Assembly (NCBI GenBank): GCA_036397475.1
Contig: DASWIV010000320.1
Coordinates: 1-8,280 of the forward strand
DNA: 8,280 nt
Reading direction: 5' to 3'
From: DASWIV01 sp036397475
GTDB taxonomy: Bacteria; JAJVIF01; JAPKYR01
The position numbers and the translations under genes are program-made. How positions within the stretch are numbered: the stretch's first letter is position 1; each line of letters starts with the position of its first letter. Positions 5,738 to 8,280 of the stretch are shown here, in pieces. Under the pieces are notes generated by a model that did not search any database, was not told the DNA's origin, and saw nothing but the letters and a program-made list of their open reading frames with translations.

Positions 5738-8280
5738 TTAATAGATTATCACAGCTATACCGTCGGCCTTCGGACGAGCCAATGCATCATCGTATGCTCC
5801 AGACCCGAATCCAATTGCTGCCCTGACATTGGCTTTGCCAGCCGGATTCAGCCCGCTGAGCCTGAACCTGGACCAGCTTACAGGAAATCCATACTCGTCC
5901 TGGCCCCATCCGTAGCGATCTCCCGCTGTAGCCGGAGTCTCATCGAATTTGGAATTCATGTTCGAAGAATAATAACTGGTGAAATAAGGTTCGCCTTCCA
6001 TGAAATCCCATGGAGGACTCTCGTCATATTCATAGTATACCGATGCCGTGTTATGGTCGGATGGATCGTCTGAGGTTGTTCCGACACTCAACTTTTGATA
6101 CGGCAGCCATGCTTCATTCGCCGGGAGGATCTGAGCGCCGAACATCATCTCTATGTACCATTCTTCAGTTGTCGCTGCCAGGTCGGGATCGGTGAGGATC
6201 GGTAAAGGATCGCTTGCTATTACGCTCCACGTATGTTTTGCCATATATGGGCTGTCAGGATCCATGATCCATGCCCCACCGCTGGGCCATCCTCCATTTC
6301 CGGGTCGTTCCCATTGCCTGAACCACGCTGATGAATTCCCTCCATATCCCATGTTCCAGGGATGCTGGTCCGCGGCAGGTCCGCTAGCTTCACAATTCTC
6401 AAATTCAATGAACGCCCAGTCGGTTGAATTAATGCTGTCTGTTTCAACGACATCCTTGATCCCGCGCGCATGAACCTTGAAATAGTATGATTTGCCGCTG
6501 TTGAATCCGAATGCGCCTGTGAGTGTATTTCCGAATTCAGTAACCCCGGGCTCTGTTGTTCCAATCTCAATCCAGTTTTCAATCCCGTCGTACGGATCTG
6601 AGTCCCTGTAAATAGACCATTCCTCGAATGGCTCAGTCATGAAAGATCCGTCCCAGGACAAATGTATCGTGGGAACATCATCCGAAGTATTATAATATTC
6701 GTATGAACGATAAACGGTTCTTTCAAGAGATAATTCAAGATTGATCCCTTCTGGTAAAACAGGCGGGGACGGCGCAACTACATTAACAGTTAAAGTCGCT
6801 GATGAATACCCGCGCTTGCCCTGTGGATCGGTAACTCTGGCGTCGACCACATATTGGCCGGGGGTGAGGTAATTGATGTAAATTATCCCGTTACCAAACT
6901 CAAATAATCCGTTAATCTCTCCGTGGCCATCATCGTATTGTGGTGGATCATCATCGCCGATCTCCCAGTCGACGACCAGGTTTTCCTTCAAATCCTGGCA
7001 GTCATAATAGTCCACTTCAAACTGGTATGCAGAACCGGCGTAAATTTCCGTAAAGCCTTCAATTGGACCAACAACTGGAGGAGAGTTCGTGGTGACATCT
7101 GTTGTGAAAACTGCGTACGTGGTCGGCACAGCGTCAGTTGGACCGTCAAATGGAATCTGTGTTCCGTCAGGCCCGGTTGTGTACGATCCTTCCGGTTCTC
7201 TGGCGGACACTATCACCTGCGGTCTATCCGATCCAAAATCTTCATTAGGAATTAATTCCGCAACATAAACTGAAACCCATGCTCCATGCATGGAATAAGA
7301 TGAAATCTCTTCCGGATGAAAGTCGGCTATCCCCAGGTCCGGTGAAGAAACACGTACATCACCGATTCCTTCCGGTCCATGCCACGACGCCACATCGATC
7401 TGGAGCCTGAGTACTCCGCCGGACTTGGGACAATTTTCGAGGTCTGGGTCGTAATAAAGCGAATTCGCCGTTTCTTTCAGTTGAATATGGAAAGGCTCCA
7501 TAATGTTTGCGTTTTCAGGAAAATCATTCAGCGATGTAGGCGGTTCGTTTAGCGGCGGTTCCCATGACGCATCAACCGCGTAATTGAAAACCAGAAAATC
7601 CGAAGGAGAATCGCCAAAGGATAATTTGTAATGTCTTGTATTTGTCGATGACGGGGAAAATCGTCCCCTGAACAGAAGGACCAGCGGCTGGAGCACATCC
7701 TGCTCGGGAGTCAGGCCATCGGCGAAATACTTGTATCCGTTAAGTGTACTGTTGTATCCGATCTTGCTGTCAGGCTGGCCAATCAGACCGTCGCGGTATC
7801 CAAGAAAACTCGGTCCGTCGAATTCCCTTGGATTCCACCATCTGGTGTAGCCGTCGGCATTATCCAGCCTGGGTTGATGAGTACCGGCGATAATAAGGTC
7901 GGTGTCACCAAGGTCAACAGGCTCAGTTCCATCCGTGATGAAAATTCCCCGGACATCGAATCCTGCGTACTGCGGGTAATCGGGAAGGGGATGAGAGATC
8001 ATCACGTCAACATCAACTGTATTCTCTACCAGGTCGACCACAAGGGTATCGTTGTCGATGGCGAGCCATTTCAGGGCCGGAGGCTCAAGGAATGTAAGAG
8101 CATTCAGATGCGCTGCGGAATCCCTCTTAGGAACAATCTCCACCTGGCTGTTCTGTAAATCAATCCTGAACTCGAACATGCCCCATAAAATCCGGTTACC
8201 CTCCAATGCCTGATCATTGTTTTTCTCGGAAAGCTGGTTCAGAACAGGCTCCACCGGAGAAGATTTCCCGCATGAAATCG
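5738..8280 (-). CDS. Lipoprotein C: large secreted protein with the shared N-terminal module plus PKD-like and FN3-like domains (5' end outside window)
   Basis: At least 846 residues. A GTG at 8254 might be taken as the start, but the frame stays open to the edge and reads I-S-C-G-K-S-S-P just before it. That is a lipobox (Cys at 8272-8270), so the true start and signal peptide lie right of the window. Read from the N-terminus, the shared module spans about 8190-7190: HLNALTFLEPP near 8110-8078, then GFDVRGI, NADGYTRWWNPREF, GYNSTLNGYKYFADGL, NTRHYK and FNYAVDASWE, all in the same order as lipoprotein A. Next is a PKD/Ig-like domain (about 7090-6778; NSPPVVGPI...LTPGQYVVDARVTD), then an FN3-like domain (about 6745-6400; YRDSDPYDG...YYFKVHARG). 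The C-terminal part (about 6395-5741) is Trp/Tyr/Gly-rich and unassigned, ending IGFGSG...DGIAVIIY, a jelly-roll-like pattern. A cell-surface binding or adhesive role is inferred; no catalytic motif is seen. A terminator follows at 5706-5682. Confidence 0.88.
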   Translation of the reverse strand, partial: ISCGKSSPVEPVLNQLSEKNNDQALEGNRILWGMFEFRIDLQNSQVEIVPKRDSAAHLNALTFLEPPALKWLAIDNDTLVVDLVENTVDVDVMISHPLPDYPQYAGFDVRGIFITDGTEPVDLGDTDLIIAGTHQPRLDNADGYTRWWNPREFDGPSFLGYRDGLIGQPDSKIGYNSTLNGYKYFADGLTPEQDVLQPLVLLFRGRFSPSSTNTRHYKLSFGDSPSDFLVFNYAVDASWEPPLNEPPTSLNDFPENANIMEPFHIQLKETANSLYYDPDLENCPKSGGVLRLQIDVASWHGPEGIGDVRVSSPDLGIADFHPEEISSYSMHGAWVSVYVAELIPNEDFGSDRPQVIVSAREPEGSYTTGPDGTQIPFDGPTDAVPTTYAVFTTDVTTNSPPVVGPIEGFTEIYAGSAYQFEVDYYDCQDLKENLVVDWEIGDDDPPQYDDGHGEINGLFEFGNGIIYINYLTPGQYVVDARVTDPQGKRGYSSATLTVNVVAPSPPVLPEGINLELSLERTVYRSYEYYNTSDDVPTIHLSWDGSFMTEPFEEWSIYRDSDPYDGIENWIEIGTTEPGVTEFGNTLTGAFGFNSGKSYYFKVHARGIKDVVETDSINSTDWAFIEFENCEASGPAADQHPWNMGYGGNSSAWFRQWERPGNGGWPSGGAWIMDPDSPYMAKHTWSVIASDPLPILTDPDLAATTEEWYIEMMFGAQILPANEAWLPYQKLSVGTTSDDPSDHNTASVYYEYDESPPWDFMEGEPYFTSYYSSNMNSKFDETPATAGDRYGWGQDEYGFPVSWSRFRLSGLNPAGKANVRAAIGFGSGAYDDALARPKADGIAVIIY

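Overview
The window looks like chromosomal DNA from an uncultured, probably diderm (Gram-negative-type) bacterium of moderate GC. It holds three lipobox-type secreted proteins, a phosphoheptose isomerase of the kind that supplies LPS heptose, strong AAGGAGGT-type ribosome binding sites and compact rho-independent terminators. The large lipoproteins resemble multi-domain surface proteins common in environmental candidate phyla. I cannot place the organism in a phylum from the sequence alone. I see no tRNA, rRNA, CRISPR array, insertion sequence or phage gene.

Layout, left to right. (1) The 3' end of an M20-family amidohydrolase on the + strand (1-473), followed by an inverted repeat. (2) Lipoprotein A on the + strand (559-2946): signal peptide, a roughly 320-residue N-terminal module, then a BNR/Asp-box-like propeller region. 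(3) A minus-strand cluster that converges on lipoprotein A. In transcription order it is a class I SAM methyltransferase (4530-3754), gmhA (3737-3153) and a 39-codon ORF (3138-3019). The last reads as the two ends of a nitroreductase joined together with the middle missing. (4) A minus-strand small lipoprotein B (5396-4674) with a textbook RBS and terminator. A palindrome cluster built on TGTGA/TCACA lies between its stop codon and its terminator. (5) A 341-bp AT-rich intergenic region (5397-5737) with a 16-bp inverted repeat and the terminator of the next gene. (6) Minus-strand lipoprotein C (8280-5738), whose signal peptide is cut by the right edge. It carries the same N-terminal module as lipoprotein A, but followed by PKD-like, FN3-like and unassigned C-terminal domains.

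The main biological theme is a pair of outer-surface lipoproteins, A and C. They share a large conserved N-terminal module that I cannot name and carry entirely different C-terminal cargo, which suggests a reusable surface-display or assembly module. The second notable item is the nitroreductase remnant: its frame, RBS and both termini are intact but the cofactor-binding body is gone. The methyltransferase/gmhA pair is an ordinary housekeeping or envelope-related cluster by appearance.
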